DNA from: Collinsella sp. zg1085
GTDB lineage: Bacteria; Actinomycetota; Coriobacteriia; Coriobacteriales; Coriobacteriaceae
Direction of reading: 5' to 3'
Assembly (NCBI RefSeq): GCF_018889955.1
Contig: NZ_CP076545.1
Coordinates: 868,001-932,000, forward strand
DNA: 64,000 nucleotides
Shown piece after piece: positions 9,770-18,676 of this stretch; position 1 is the first letter of the stretch; every line of letters begins with the position of its first letter. The notes under the pieces are model-generated. The model did no database searches, was not told the origin of the DNA, and was given only the letters and a program-made list of their open reading frames with translations. The translations under genes and the position numbers were made by a program.

Positions 9770-10354
9770 GTGGCTACGTTAGCTCCCAAGGCAACCATCA
9801 TGGATGAGATTGCCATCAAGCGCGCATTGCGCCGCATTGCGCATGAAATTATCGAGCGAAATGAAGGTTCAGAGCGTCTTGCAATAGTGGGTATCGTGAC
9901 GCGCGGTGATATTCTCGCTCGCCACCTTGCTGAAGAAATTGCTGCAATTGAGGGTACCCAGGTGCTATCCGGCAGCCTTGACATTAGCTTTTATCGTGAT
10001 GACTTTGCCACCAACTTCTCACCTGAAGTACATGCGACTGACATTTCTTGGGACGTTGATGGCAAGCGCATTGTACTGGTTGACGATGTGCTGTATACCG
10101 GCCGCACAATCCGCGCTGCACTTGATGCGATTATGGACATGGGTCGCCCCTCAAAGATTGAGTTGGCAGTGCTTGTAGACCGCGGGCATCGTGAACTTCC
10201 TATTAGCCCCGATTTTGTGGGCAAAAACGTACCTTCTTCTCGTGAAGAAAATGTTCGTTTGTTTATGGCTGAAGTAGATGGCCGCACAACTGTTGAAATC
10301 TCGCAAGTTGAGCCGGGAAGCCGCATTGGTTCAGCGCCGCTGGGAAAGGAATAA
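9770..10354 (+). CDS. pyrR: Bifunctional pyr operon regulator / uracil phosphoribosyltransferase PyrR
   Basis: In Gram-positive bacteria PyrR binds pyr mRNA when UMP is high and causes attenuation; it also has uracil phosphoribosyltransferase activity. The PRPP-binding motif [17 protein letters not shown] lies near residue 95-115, and a conserved SFYRDD segment precedes it. GTG 9770 is chosen over an upstream in-frame GTG at 9743 because AAAGGGG lies 5 bp before it; the product is 194 residues, near the family's usual 180. It is first in the operon and sits just after the attenuator-like hairpin. pyrB follows after 4 bp. Confidence 0.95.
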   Translation: MATLAPKATIMDEIAIKRALRRIAHEIIERNEGSERLAIVGIVTRGDILARHLAEEIAAIEGTQVLSGSLDISFYRDDFATNFSPEVHATDISWDVDGKRIVLVDDVLYTGRTIRAALDAIMDMGRPSKIELAVLVDRGHRELPISPDFVGKNVPSSREENVRLFMAEVDGRTTVEISQVEPGSRIGSAPLGKE

Positions 10355-10358
10355 ATCT

Positions 10359-11303
10359 ATGGCTTTTAATCACAAGCATCTCATTGATATTACCGAGTAT
10401 TCCGATACCGATATCATGATGATTTTAGATGCAGCACGGGCCTTTAGCTCTGTGAATGAGCGAGCTATTAAAAAGGTTCCCACGCTTAAAGGCAAAACCA
10501 TTGTCAATATGTTCAATGAACCTTCAACGCGAACCCGCTCGTCTTTTGAGTTAGCAGAAAAACGTTTAAGCGCTGATACCATGAACTTTGGGGGGTCATC
10601 AACCAGTACCGTCAAAGGTGAAAGTCTCATCGACACCGTCATGACGCTTGATGCCTATAAAATCGATTGTATTGTTGTGCGCGATAAACACGCTGGTGCT
10701 CCTTATATGGTATCTCAGGCATCTCCTGCGGCAGTAATCGATGCAGGAGATGGCAAGCATCAACACCCAACACAGGCCTTGCTTGATTTATATACCATTC
10801 GCGAGCATAAGGGTGATTTTCATGGTTTGCGCGTCGGTATCGTAGGTGATATTGGACACTCGCGGGTATGTGGCTCGCTTGTTCCGGCACTCACAATTAT
10901 GGGAGCAGAGGTAACCCTCGTGGGTCCAGGTACCCTTATGCCGCCGCGCCCCGATGTGCTCGGTGCTGACCATGTTTCGGCGAGTCTGGATGATGTGCTG
11001 CCCGATTTAGATGTTGTATACATGCTTCGTGTGCAGATGGAGCGCCTTGAAGGTGCACCGTTCCCGAGCATTCGCGAGTATCACAAGCTCTATGGTCTAA
11101 CACGTGAGCGCGAACGTCTTATGCGTCCCGATGCCATCATTTGTCATCCGGGCCCCATTAATCGCGGTGTTGAATTTGATAGCTATATGGCAGATCACCC
11201 CGAGCGCTCTGTCATTCTTGAACAAGTGTATGCAGGCATCTGCGTACGTATGGCTGTCCTGTATTTGTTACTTGGAGGTTCTGATAATGGCCTATCTGCT
11301 TAA
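10359..11303 (+). CDS. pyrB: Aspartate carbamoyltransferase catalytic chain
   Basis: Catalyses carbamoyl phosphate + aspartate to carbamoyl aspartate, the first committed step of UMP synthesis. The carbamoyl-phosphate loop NEPSTRTRSSFELAEKRL lies near residue 50. HPTQALLDLYTI near residue 130 and the later PGPINRG segment are also present. ATG 10359 has GGGAAAGGA at 10342-10350 and gives 314 residues; a longer in-frame extension to 10278 only overlaps pyrR. No regulatory pyrI chain is seen nearby. The last 17 bp overlap pyrC, suggesting coupled translation. Confidence 0.96.
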   Translation: MAFNHKHLIDITEYSDTDIMMILDAARAFSSVNERAIKKVPTLKGKTIVNMFNEPSTRTRSSFELAEKRLSADTMNFGGSSTSTVKGESLIDTVMTLDAYKIDCIVVRDKHAGAPYMVSQASPAAVIDAGDGKHQHPTQALLDLYTIREHKGDFHGLRVGIVGDIGHSRVCGSLVPALTIMGAEVTLVGPGTLMPPRPDVLGADHVSASLDDVLPDLDVVYMLRVQMERLEGAPFPSIREYHKLYGLTRERERLMRPDAIICHPGPINRGVEFDSYMADHPERSVILEQVYAGICVRMAVLYLLLGGSDNGLSA

Positions 11304-12579
11304 ATCTGCTCACGTTGTTGACCCGGCGGCACAGCTTGATGAGATATGTGACGTGCTTATCGATGGTGAGCATATTGTTGAAGTGGCGCACAACATTCAA
11401 AGCTCTAACGATGTTAACGTGATTGACCTGAGTGGCAAATATCTTGTGCCTGGCTTAGTTGATATGCATGTGCATTTGCGCGACCCTGGCTTTGAATACA
11501 AAGAAGATATTGAAAGTGGTACACGCTCAGCGGTAAAAGGTGGTTTTACCGGTGTATGCGCAATGCCTAACACCGACCCGGTAACCGACACCGGTTCTGT
11601 AGTGTCCTACATTTTAGCGCGCGCTGCCAAGCGTGGATACTGTCGCGTATATCCGTCTGGTGCTATGACACATGGTCTTAAGGGCGAGGCTCTATCAGAA
11701 ATGGGCGACATGGTTGAGTGCGGTGCTGTGGCATTCACCGACGATGGCCATGGTATCCAAAATGCTGGCATGGTGCGTACCTGTATGGATTACGGCAAAA
11801 TGTTTGGCAAAGTCTTTATGAGCCACTGCCAAGACAACAGTATCGTTGGTGCAGGTCAAATAAATGAAGGCGCTGTTTCAACGCGTTTGGGTATGCTTGG
11901 CTGGCCTGCCGAGGGTGAAGAAATTCAAATTGCGCGCGATATTGCTATTGCACGTCTAACGGGTGCACGCTTACATATTCAGCATATAAGCACTGCCCGC
12001 GGGCTTAATTTGGTTCGCGCGGCAAAAGCAGAAGGTCTGCCTGTCACCTGTGAAGTAACACCACATCATTTATTCCTAACCGAGGATGCAATTGATGAGA
12101 CTTACAACACGGTATACAAGGTTAATCCGCCACTGCGCACCAGCAGTGATGCTCAAGCACTGCTAGAGGGTCTCCAAGATGGAACCATTGATGCGATTGT
12201 GACCGATCATGCTCCACATGCTGCTTGGGAAAAGGCGCGTGAGTTTGATTTTGCACCCTTTGGTATGACCGGACTTGAGACCTCTCTTGCTTCTGTGCTA
12301 ACTCATTTAGTGCATACAGAAAAAGTTAGCTATGCCCGCTTGGTTGAGTTGATGTCTATTGCTCCACGCCGCATTTTGGGAATTGAGACAGTATCTATTG
12401 CTGAGGGCAACACCGCTGATATTACGGTTTTTGACCCCAATTACACGTGGACTGTTGGCGCGGATGGCTATGAGAGCAAAGCTACAAACTGTGGCTTTGC
12501 AGGCGAACAGTTTGTGGGCCTAGCAACTGAGGTCTTTGTTGGTGGCAAACATGTTTTGTCGCAAGGCAAGATATGCTAA
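11287..12579 (+). CDS. pyrC: Dihydroorotase (type I)
   Basis: Zinc amidohydrolase that cyclises carbamoyl aspartate to dihydroorotate. The metal motif DMHVHLRDPG lies near residue 55. NTDP follows, and further metal-site segments include TPHHLFL, the HIQHIST histidine and VTDHAPHA. ATG 11287 has GGAGG at 11274-11278 inside the pyrB end; the product is 430 residues, normal for the class I enzyme. An upstream in-frame extension to 11104 is only a pyrB shadow. The 99-bp gap to pyrK carries a perfect inverted repeat. Confidence 0.96.
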   Translation: MAYLLKSAHVVDPAAQLDEICDVLIDGEHIVEVAHNIQSSNDVNVIDLSGKYLVPGLVDMHVHLRDPGFEYKEDIESGTRSAVKGGFTGVCAMPNTDPVTDTGSVVSYILARAAKRGYCRVYPSGAMTHGLKGEALSEMGDMVECGAVAFTDDGHGIQNAGMVRTCMDYGKMFGKVFMSHCQDNSIVGAGQINEGAVSTRLGMLGWPAEGEEIQIARDIAIARLTGARLHIQHISTARGLNLVRAAKAEGLPVTCEVTPHHLFLTEDAIDETYNTVYKVNPPLRTSSDAQALLEGLQDGTIDAIVTDHAPHAAWEKAREFDFAPFGMTGLETSLASVLTHLVHTEKVSYARLVELMSIAPRRILGIETVSIAEGNTADITVFDPNYTWTVGADGYESKATNCGFAGEQFVGLATEVFVGGKHVLSQGKIC

Positions 12580-12630
12580 GAAGAACAACTTAGCTACTGC
12601 TCTACAATAGATATAGTTTGCTCACACATA

Positions 12631-12656
12631 GTCGGGTATCTATCCAGATACCCGAC
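12631..12656. repeat. Perfect 11-bp inverted repeat between pyrC and pyrK
   Basis: GTCGGGTATCT (12631-12641) and AGATACCCGAC (12646-12656) flank a 4-nt loop. No T run follows, so it is not a standard terminator. It lies 22 bp before the pyrK ATG and could be an mRNA-stability hairpin, a pause site or an operator. Confidence 0.85.
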
Positions 12657-12678
12657 ATACATTCAGAAAGAGGGGTTT

Positions 12679-13485
12679 ATGCCAACGCCTTCACCGGCAC
12701 GTATACATGACGTGTGTGTTGTCTCTAATGAAGAAATAGCTGAGGGTATTTTTTCATTGGTAATTGAAGCACCTCGTCTTGCACGTGCCTTGCAACCTGG
12801 TCAGTTCATTAATGTTGAGGTGCCAGGAAACGCGATGTCCTTATTGCGTATTCCTTTGAGTTTTGCCTCAATGCAAGTTAAGGAAGGTGTTGTTGAGCTT
12901 TGGTATGCTGTTGTGGGCGAGGGCACACAACGCCTAAGCCGCATGCAAGCAGGGGATACCACAACGGTTTTGGGTCCAGGTGGTCATGGCTGGACGGTAC
13001 CAGAAGATACCAATGCCTGCTCACGTGCACTTTTAGTTGGTGGTGGTATTGGTATTCCACCTATTGTGGCGCTGGCAAAGGCACTCTCAGAGCGTCATAT
13101 TCCTTTTGATGCTTGTCTAGGCGCCTCAAGCGCTGCCAAGCTTGTAGGTCTACCCGAGCTTGAGTGCCTAGAAACTTGTGGAGAAGTATATGTTTGCACT
13201 GATGATGGAAGTGCGGGCGAAAAAGCTTTTTGTACCGATCCGGCAGCCTTATTGCTTGGACGAGGTGGATATGACTACGTGGCAACCTGTGGGCCTGGTC
13301 CTATGATGAGAAAGGTTGCCGACGCTGCAACAAAGGCTGAAGTGTATTGCGAGGCGTCGCTTGAACGTATGATGAGCTGCGGTTTTGGTGCGTGTGCAAC
13401 GTGTAATGTAGAAACAACAAGCGGCATGAAGGGAGCCTGCATGGCAGGCCCTGTTATGGACGCGCGTACGGTGGTGGTCTGGTGA
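12679..13485 (+). CDS. pyrK: Dihydroorotate dehydrogenase B, electron transfer subunit PyrK
   Basis: Carries FAD and a [2Fe-2S] cluster and passes electrons from PyrD to NAD+. The FAD-binding segment LRIPLSFASM lies near residue 55, and the NAD-binding GGGIGIPP near 121-128. The C-terminal cysteines 234, 239, 242 and 254 match the PyrK cluster ligands. An SD-like AGAGGGG precedes the ATG. The stop overlaps the pyrD GTG by 4 bp (GTGA), so the two subunits are translationally coupled, as expected for a PyrD2K2 enzyme. Confidence 0.95.
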   Translation: MPTPSPARIHDVCVVSNEEIAEGIFSLVIEAPRLARALQPGQFINVEVPGNAMSLLRIPLSFASMQVKEGVVELWYAVVGEGTQRLSRMQAGDTTTVLGPGGHGWTVPEDTNACSRALLVGGGIGIPPIVALAKALSERHIPFDACLGASSAAKLVGLPELECLETCGEVYVCTDDGSAGEKAFCTDPAALLLGRGGYDYVATCGPGPMMRKVADAATKAEVYCEASLERMMSCGFGACATCNVETTSGMKGACMAGPVMDARTVVVW

Positions 13486-14405
13486 CACAGGTGCAAATGG
13501 CCGTCAATTTTGGCGGCGTACACATGAAAAATCCTCTTAATACTGCGAGTGGAACCTTTGGTTTTGGCTGGCAGTTTAGCGAGCTTATGGACGTATCGCG
13601 TCTGGGCGCTATTACAACTAAGGGTTGTGCCGCTACCCCTTGGAGTGGCAACCCTGCACCTCGTATGACAGAGGTACCCGGTGGCATGATGAACTCGGTT
13701 GGTTTACAAAACCCGGGTGTGCGCGCCTTTGCATTGGAGTCTGGACCTTGGCTCGAAGACTTAACGACAAAAGGTACTCAGGTTATTTGCCAAGTTGCCG
13801 GTCATTCAACACAAGAATATGTTCAAGCACTTGAACTATTCTGCGAACTTTGTCCTTGGGCAGCGGGCTTTGAAATAAATGTGAGTTGTCCCAACCTTGC
13901 TGCAGGTGGTGTTGCATGCGGTTCTACTCCTGAGGGAGCACGTGAGGTAATGCGAGCCTGTCGTAAAGTAACTACGCGTCCACTCTTTGTAAAAATGGCT
14001 CCAACGCGCGTACCTGAGATTGCTGTAGCACTTGAAGCAGAAGGTGCAGATGGTCTAACCATCATCAACTCAATTCCCGGTATGGCAATTGATGTGCATA
14101 CCCGCCGCTCAAAGCTCTCTAAGCCCACCGGTGGGCTTTCAGGTCCTTTATGTCATCCTATCGCGGTTCGCATGGTGTGGGAGGCAGCACAAGTTGTTGA
14201 CATTCCAATATGCGGTGTCGGTGGCATTATGAATGGATATGACGCAGCTGAGTTTATCTTGGCGGGGGCAACGTGTGTGGCTGTAGGCATGGCAAATTTT
14301 GCTGAGCCAGACGCGAGCGTGCGCATCTTAGAAGAGCTTGAGGCATGGGCAGCCTCGCAAGGAGTGCATGACATCAACGAGTTGATAGGAGCCTTTGAAT
14401 GGTAG
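13482..14405 (+). CDS. pyrD: Dihydroorotate dehydrogenase B, catalytic subunit PyrD (class 1B)
   Basis: FMN enzyme that oxidises dihydroorotate to orotate using NAD+ through PyrK. The product is 307 residues. The FMN-site segment is KNPLNTASGTFGFG. The conserved NSVGLQNPGV lies near residue 71-80. The catalytic cysteine is Cys136 in NVSCPNLAAGG, followed by the lysine in LFVKMAPT and the glycine-rich phosphate loop GVGGI. The catalytic Cys, rather than Ser, marks class 1. It starts at a GTG overlapping pyrK and ends over the pyrF start. Confidence 0.95.
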   Translation: MTQVQMAVNFGGVHMKNPLNTASGTFGFGWQFSELMDVSRLGAITTKGCAATPWSGNPAPRMTEVPGGMMNSVGLQNPGVRAFALESGPWLEDLTTKGTQVICQVAGHSTQEYVQALELFCELCPWAAGFEINVSCPNLAAGGVACGSTPEGAREVMRACRKVTTRPLFVKMAPTRVPEIAVALEAEGADGLTIINSIPGMAIDVHTRRSKLSKPTGGLSGPLCHPIAVRMVWEAAQVVDIPICGVGGIMNGYDAAEFILAGATCVAVGMANFAEPDASVRILEELEAWAASQGVHDINELIGAFEW

Positions 14406-15139
14406 CGCATCAACTCGCTCATAACATTATGGTAGCGCTTGATACCGATGCTTCGCGTGCATTAGAACTTGCACATATGTTAAGTGGGCAAGCGCGGTGG
14501 GTGAAAGTTGGTATGACCCTTTTTTACGCCGAGGGTCCACGCATTATTACGTCCCTAAAACAGCTTGGTTACCAGGTATTTTTAGACCTTAAGCTTCACG
14601 ATATTCCGCACCAGATTGAAGGTGCGCTGGTATCCGCTGCATCAACGGGGGCAAACCTTATAACGGTACACGGACTGGGTGGCAAGGCTATGCTTGAAGC
14701 AGCAGCACGGGGAGCAAAGCGTGCACGTTCTCTCAATCACCCTGTTCAAGTTATTGCTGTGACCGTGCTTACTAGTATGGATGCATCTGAGCTTGGCTCC
14801 ATAGGCATTGCAGACTCAGAGCAAACAGAAGCACTTCGCTTGGCTGAGCTCGCACGTAATGCAGGGCTTCATGGGGTAGTATGCTCAGCTCATGAGGCGC
14901 ATGCCATGCGCACACTTTTGGGACCTGACGCCCTTGTGGTAACACCAGGCATTCGCCCGGCAGGTACAGATACAGCCGATCAGCGCCGGGTGGCAACAGC
15001 TACAGAGGCGATTAAAGCTGGTGCTAGTCACCTTGTCGTAGGGCGTCCCATCACCAATGCACAAAATCCCTGTCAGGCATTTGAAAAGATTTCACAGGAG
15101 CTTAACGGTCTTGATTTTGCGTCTCACCTGCATCTTTAA
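14399..15139 (+). CDS. pyrF: Orotidine 5'-phosphate decarboxylase
   Basis: Last step of UMP synthesis, OMP to UMP. The catalytic array FLDLKLHDIP (Asp-x-Lys-x-x-Asp) lies near residue 60-70. TVHGLGG and the phosphate-loop VTPGIRPAG follow. ATG 14399 has AGGAG seven bases upstream and overlaps the pyrD stop by 7 bp; an in-frame ATG at about 14429 is an alternative. It ends the pyr operon. pyrE and the carbamoyl phosphate synthetase genes are not in this window. Confidence 0.95.
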   Translation: MVAHQLAHNIMVALDTDASRALELAHMLSGQARWVKVGMTLFYAEGPRIITSLKQLGYQVFLDLKLHDIPHQIEGALVSAASTGANLITVHGLGGKAMLEAAARGAKRARSLNHPVQVIAVTVLTSMDASELGSIGIADSEQTEALRLAELARNAGLHGVVCSAHEAHAMRTLLGPDALVVTPGIRPAGTDTADQRRVATATEAIKAGASHLVVGRPITNAQNPCQAFEKISQELNGLDFASHLHL

Positions 15140-15192
15140 CACGTTTGTTCTGTGAAATTAACCTAGTTATGTGGATTTTCCTGCTCAAATGC

Positions 15193-15221
15193 TTGAACTT
15201 TGCTCACGCTTAGACTAGTCT
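15193..15221 (+). promoter_or_regulatory. Sigma-70 promoter upstream of mihF
   Basis: TTGAAC (15193-15198), 17-bp spacer, TAGTCT (15216-15221), about 90 bp before the mihF start. The -35 is good and the -10 is weak (3 of 6). It fits a new transcription unit after the pyr operon. Confidence 0.45.
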
Positions 15222-15311
15222 AGTTGAGCGTTCACGGTTACGACCTGCAGATTTGTGCAGAAACTAACCCTAACACAGGTTTTTAGTAGTCATCCAACAT
15301 TGGAGGTTCTA

Positions 15312-15620
15312 ATGGCTCTTCCTCAGCTCACAGATGAGCAGCGCAAGGCTGCCCTTGAGAAGGCTGCTGCCGCCCGCCATGCCCGCGCCGAGCTTCGTGA
15401 GAAGATTAAGATGGGCGAGGTTTCTCTTGACTCTGTTCTCAACTCTGAGGATCCTATCGCTTCGCGCATGAAGGTTTCTACGCTTATTGAGTCGCTGCCT
15501 GGTTATGGCAAGGCTAAAGCTGCAAAGATTATGGACGAGCTGGGCATCTCTGCAACCCGTCGTGTTCAGGGTCTGGGCGTTCGTCAGCGCGAGCAGCTGC
15601 TTGAGCAGCTCACTAAATAA
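15312..15620 (+). CDS. mihF: Integration host factor, actinobacterial type (mIHF)
   Basis: Small basic nucleoid-associated protein that is unrelated in sequence to the enterobacterial IHF and found in actinobacteria. After a Lys/Arg/Ala-rich helical N-terminus comes the helix-two turn-helix segment LPGYGKAKAAKIMDELGI. The C-terminus reads RRVQGLGVRQREQLLEQL, a family signature. ATG 15312 with TGGAGG at 15301-15306 gives 102 residues, the expected size; the longer frame from 15255 lacks support. The mihF-gmk-rpoZ order is typical of actinobacteria and supports the taxonomic placement. Confidence 0.93.
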   Translation: MALPQLTDEQRKAALEKAAAARHARAELREKIKMGEVSLDSVLNSEDPIASRMKVSTLIESLPGYGKAKAAKIMDELGISATRRVQGLGVRQREQLLEQLTK

Positions 15621-16190
15621 GTGAGCTCGTTTACACCTAAGCTCTTTGTAATTTCTGGGCCGTCAGGTGCTGGCAAGGGGACACTGCTTGCGCGTGTGCG
15701 TGAGCATATGCCTCAGCTAGGCCTGACGGTTTCCGCTACTACACGCGCACCACGAGTTGGTGAAGTTGATGGTGTTTCTTATCACTTTTTAACTCCTAAA
15801 GAGTTTGAACGACGTGTATGTGCGGGGGAATTTCTTGAATGGGCTCAGGTACATGAGCACTGCTATGGCACCCTGCTCTCTGATGTTAAGGAGCAACTAG
15901 CTTCTGGTTCATCTGTTATGTTAGAGATTGATGTTCAGGGAGCTTTGCAAGTTAAAGATAGATATCCTGATGCCGTCTTGATATTTATCGAGCCGCCAAC
16001 GCTTAATGAGCTTCGTCGTCGTTTGGAGTCACGCGGAACCGAGTCGGCTCAATCTATTGATACGCGTATGGCAAATGCTGTTCATGAGCTTGAACTTGCA
16101 TCGCGCTACGATGAGCGTATTATAAACGACGAGCTAAACGAGGCGAGTGCTTCACTTATTTCTTTGCTCACCCGCTACGAAAGGTCTTGA
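15621..16190 (+). CDS. gmk: Guanylate kinase
   Basis: Phosphorylates GMP to GDP. The product is 189 residues. The P-loop GPSGAGKGT lies near residue 13-21. The GMP-binding segments TTRAPRVGEVDGVSYHF and FLEWAQVH follow, and then the conserved LEIDVQGALQV. It starts with GTG immediately after the mihF stop codon and has no clear Shine-Dalgarno, so translation probably depends on mihF. rpoZ follows after 4 bp. Confidence 0.95.
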   Translation: MSSFTPKLFVISGPSGAGKGTLLARVREHMPQLGLTVSATTRAPRVGEVDGVSYHFLTPKEFERRVCAGEFLEWAQVHEHCYGTLLSDVKEQLASGSSVMLEIDVQGALQVKDRYPDAVLIFIEPPTLNELRRRLESRGTESAQSIDTRMANAVHELELASRYDERIINDELNEASASLISLLTRYERS

Positions 16191-16194
16191 GTAC

Positions 16195-16473
16195 ATGTCA
16201 GTTGTCAAACCATCCATTGATTCTCTGCTTGAGAAGACCGACAATAATCGATTCTTACTGGCGTCGTTGGCGTCCAAACGTGCGTGCGATATTAACAGCA
16301 TGCTTCGCGACCAACATAGTCGCGTTTTAGCAGTTCAAGATATTGATGACATCACGGTTGCATTGTCAGGCAAAGATACAATTTCCATGGCATTGGATGA
16401 GCTTGTCGATGGTGAAATCTCGTATAACGAGTCAATGTATGAGGAGGCGCTTGGCCACCGCGCCGAGGCGTAA
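16195..16473 (+). CDS. rpoZ: RNA polymerase omega subunit
   Basis: Small subunit that assists assembly of the beta' subunit into RNA polymerase. ATG 16195 has GAAAGG 10 bp upstream and gives 92 residues. The N-terminal segment KPSIDSLLEKTDNNRFLLAS, the KRACDIN helix and an acidic C-terminal half fit the family. The assignment also leans on its position directly after gmk, the usual place for rpoZ in Gram-positive bacteria. The longer frame from 16147 overlaps gmk and is not needed. Confidence 0.88.
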   Translation: MSVVKPSIDSLLEKTDNNRFLLASLASKRACDINSMLRDQHSRVLAVQDIDDITVALSGKDTISMALDELVDGEISYNESMYEEALGHRAEA

Positions 16474-16476
16474 TCT

Positions 16477-17733
16477 ATGGCAGAACGTGTATGCTTGGTG
16501 CACTATCACGAGATAGGGCTTAAGGGCAAAAACCGCGCTTACTTTGAGCGTATTCTCATGGATAATCTTGAGGCGGCTTTGGCCGCCTTTTCCGTTGCAG
16601 CTATTGAGCGTATCTCGGGATACATTCTTGTGCGCTTTAGAGATGCATCTTGTATAGATTCAGCAGCAGCAACTATTACCAAGGTTCCAGGAGTTGCTCG
16701 GGTTTCACGCGCGTGGCGCTGTCCGCGCGATGTAAGCTCCTATGGTAGAGCTGCTATTGAGGCTTTGCATGAGTTTGGACCATTTGGCTCCTTTAAGGTA
16801 CATGCGCGGCGTTCAAACACCGACTTTGAACTTGGATCGCTTGAGCTTAATCGCCAAGTAGGCGAGATATTGTGCGAAGCCTTCCCTGAGCATCCCGTTG
16901 ATGTGCACACACCTGATGCAACGGTTTATGTTTTGGTTGTTCAAGGTAGTGTATATGTGTATGCCAAGAGTATGCGCGGTATTGGTGGTTTGCCTGAAGG
17001 CTCTGCTGGCAAGGTTGTAACCTTGTTGTCATCAGGCATTGATTCGCCGGTAGCAACTTGGATGATGGCGAGGCGCGGAGCAATTCCTGTTCCTATTCAT
17101 TTTTCAGGACGTCCTCAAACGGCGGACACAAGTGAATACCTCGTAGAAGATATTATTCGTGCCTTGGCTCCCGCTGTTCAAATTGGGCGTTTATACGTTG
17201 TGCCTTTTGGTGATGCACAACGCGAGATTTCTATTGCATGCCCCAATAAGCTCCGTGTAATTATGTATCGCCGCGTTATGTATGCAATGGCAGAGCGTAT
17301 CGCGCGTATCGAAGGCGCACGGGCGATTGTTACAGGCGAGAGCTTGGGTCAAGTTGCATCTCAGACACTTGAGAATATTATGGCAGTTGACGAAGTAGTT
17401 CATATGCCTGTTTTTAGACCCTTGATTGGTTCTGATAAGCAGGAGATTATTATACGCGCAGAAGAAATCAATACCTTTGATATTTCAACGCAAACAGCGC
17501 CAGACTGCTGCACCTTATTTATGCCTAAAAAACCCGAAACTCATGCACGGCCTGATGAGGTACATGAGGCATGGGAAGCCTTTGACCATCAGGCGATGAT
17601 TGAGTCACTCCTTGAACATATTGAATATTTGGACTTTGATGCACCTCGATATAAACCACCGCGTATGATGCGCGAACGACACGACACGCTTCGCGTGCGT
17701 GATTATGTGCGTGGGCAGCTGCAGGCAGAATAG
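16477..17733 (+). CDS. thiI: tRNA 4-thiouridine synthase ThiI (no rhodanese domain)
   Basis: Adenylates and thiolates U8 of tRNA; in some bacteria it also supplies sulfur for thiamine. The N-terminal ferredoxin-like part and THUMP domain span about residues 1-165. The PP-loop is SSGIDSP at residues 185-191, where the first residue is Ser in place of the usual Gly. TGESLGQVASQT and the DCCTLFMPKKPETHA segment follow. At 418 residues it lacks the C-terminal rhodanese domain found in enterobacterial ThiI, as is usual in Gram-positive bacteria. It starts 3 bp after rpoZ; 241 bp of AT-rich sequence follows. Confidence 0.93.
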   Translation: MAERVCLVHYHEIGLKGKNRAYFERILMDNLEAALAAFSVAAIERISGYILVRFRDASCIDSAAATITKVPGVARVSRAWRCPRDVSSYGRAAIEALHEFGPFGSFKVHARRSNTDFELGSLELNRQVGEILCEAFPEHPVDVHTPDATVYVLVVQGSVYVYAKSMRGIGGLPEGSAGKVVTLLSSGIDSPVATWMMARRGAIPVPIHFSGRPQTADTSEYLVEDIIRALAPAVQIGRLYVVPFGDAQREISIACPNKLRVIMYRRVMYAMAERIARIEGARAIVTGESLGQVASQTLENIMAVDEVVHMPVFRPLIGSDKQEIIIRAEEINTFDISTQTAPDCCTLFMPKKPETHARPDEVHEAWEAFDHQAMIESLLEHIEYLDFDAPRYKPPRMMRERHDTLRVRDYVRGQLQAE

Positions 17734-17940
17734 CTTCACCTCCATAGAAACTCCCAGTTTTATTTCTAGGCATGGGCACGGGAACTAGCTTGCCTATTAA
17801 TACAGTTTTTAATATATGTACTTTATTTTACTCTTGTAAGAGTATTCATAGTTTTTGTTTATCTACCTGCTGTATTAGCTGCGTTAGCACTATATTACAG
17901 ATGCTCACATACTCTTTTTAATTATCACGATATGGTGCTG

Positions 17941-17969
17941 TCACCTCATACACGATAGATATGAGGTGA
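17941..17969 (+). promoter_or_regulatory. Inverted repeat covering the comEA ribosome binding site
   Basis: TCACCTCATA (17941-17950) and TATGAGGTGA (17960-17969) form a perfect 10-bp dyad with a 9-nt loop. The right arm contains GAGGTG (17963-17968), the likely Shine-Dalgarno of comEA 6 nt before ATG 17975. In mRNA the hairpin would hide the ribosome binding site; in DNA it could be an operator. The 231 bp before it (17734-17940) are AT-rich and gene-free. Confidence 0.7.
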
Positions 17970-17974
17970 TGTGC

Positions 17975-18676
17975 ATGCAGCAGTCAAACAAATATCTACG
18001 CCTGCGTAACAAATGCATACAGTATGCGAAAGAACATACCGGTTTTGTGCTTATCCTAGCTTTACTCAGCATGACGCTTGTAGCCGGTGCTTGGCTGCTG
18101 GCGCGCCCGATAGGTGGGGGAGTGGTACTTGAGAGAGCGCATCAATTTGGCTCAACAGCTCAAGAGTTTACATCAACACACCAAAATCTGGGGTCTCATG
18201 AAGAGGAGCCTAAGCTTACTCAAGAGCTTGTAGTTGATGTGAGTGGTGCTGTGCACTCACCAGGTGTTGTGCATCTCGGTGAGGGCTCAAGAGTTGCAGA
18301 TGCTATTACAGCAGCAGGTGGTGTACGTGATGATGCAGCACTTGATGCCATAAATCAGGCAGCGCCCGTGGTTGATGGCTCAAAGGTGGTGGTGCCCACT
18401 ATACAAGATAGTACGGCTGGCACCACATCAAAGCTCTCTAAGGGTGAATCTGCTCCAGAACAAACAAACACTTCGGCTGGCTCTTCACACATCAATATCA
18501 ATCAGGCAAACCGTGACCAGCTGCTCAGTTTACCTGGGGTGGGACCCAACACCGCAGATGCCATAGTACAAAATCGTGAAACATATGGCCCGTTCAAAAA
18601 TGTTGATGATTTGATGCGGGTGCCAGGCATAGGGAAAAAGAAATTTGAAAAACTCAAAGACTCAATAACTATATGA
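17975..18676 (+). CDS. comEA: Competence protein ComEA, membrane-anchored DNA receptor
   Basis: Binds double-stranded DNA outside the membrane and hands it to the ComEC channel. A short cytoplasmic start and one membrane helix (about residues 22-44) come first, then a Ser/Thr/Glu-rich linker. An SLBB-type domain follows (VDVSGAVHSPGVVHL to VVVP, about 88-148). The C-terminal helix-hairpin-helix pair has ININQANRDQLLSLPGVG and LMRVPGIGKKK. ATG 17975 is chosen for its spacing to GAGGTG; GTG 17966 and ATG 17969 are alternatives. The stop overlaps the comEC ATG by 4 bp (ATGA). Confidence 0.93.
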   Translation: MQQSNKYLRLRNKCIQYAKEHTGFVLILALLSMTLVAGAWLLARPIGGGVVLERAHQFGSTAQEFTSTHQNLGSHEEEPKLTQELVVDVSGAVHSPGVVHLGEGSRVADAITAAGGVRDDAALDAINQAAPVVDGSKVVVPTIQDSTAGTTSKLSKGESAPEQTNTSAGSSHININQANRDQLLSLPGVGPNTADAIVQNRETYGPFKNVDDLMRVPGIGKKKFEKLKDSITI

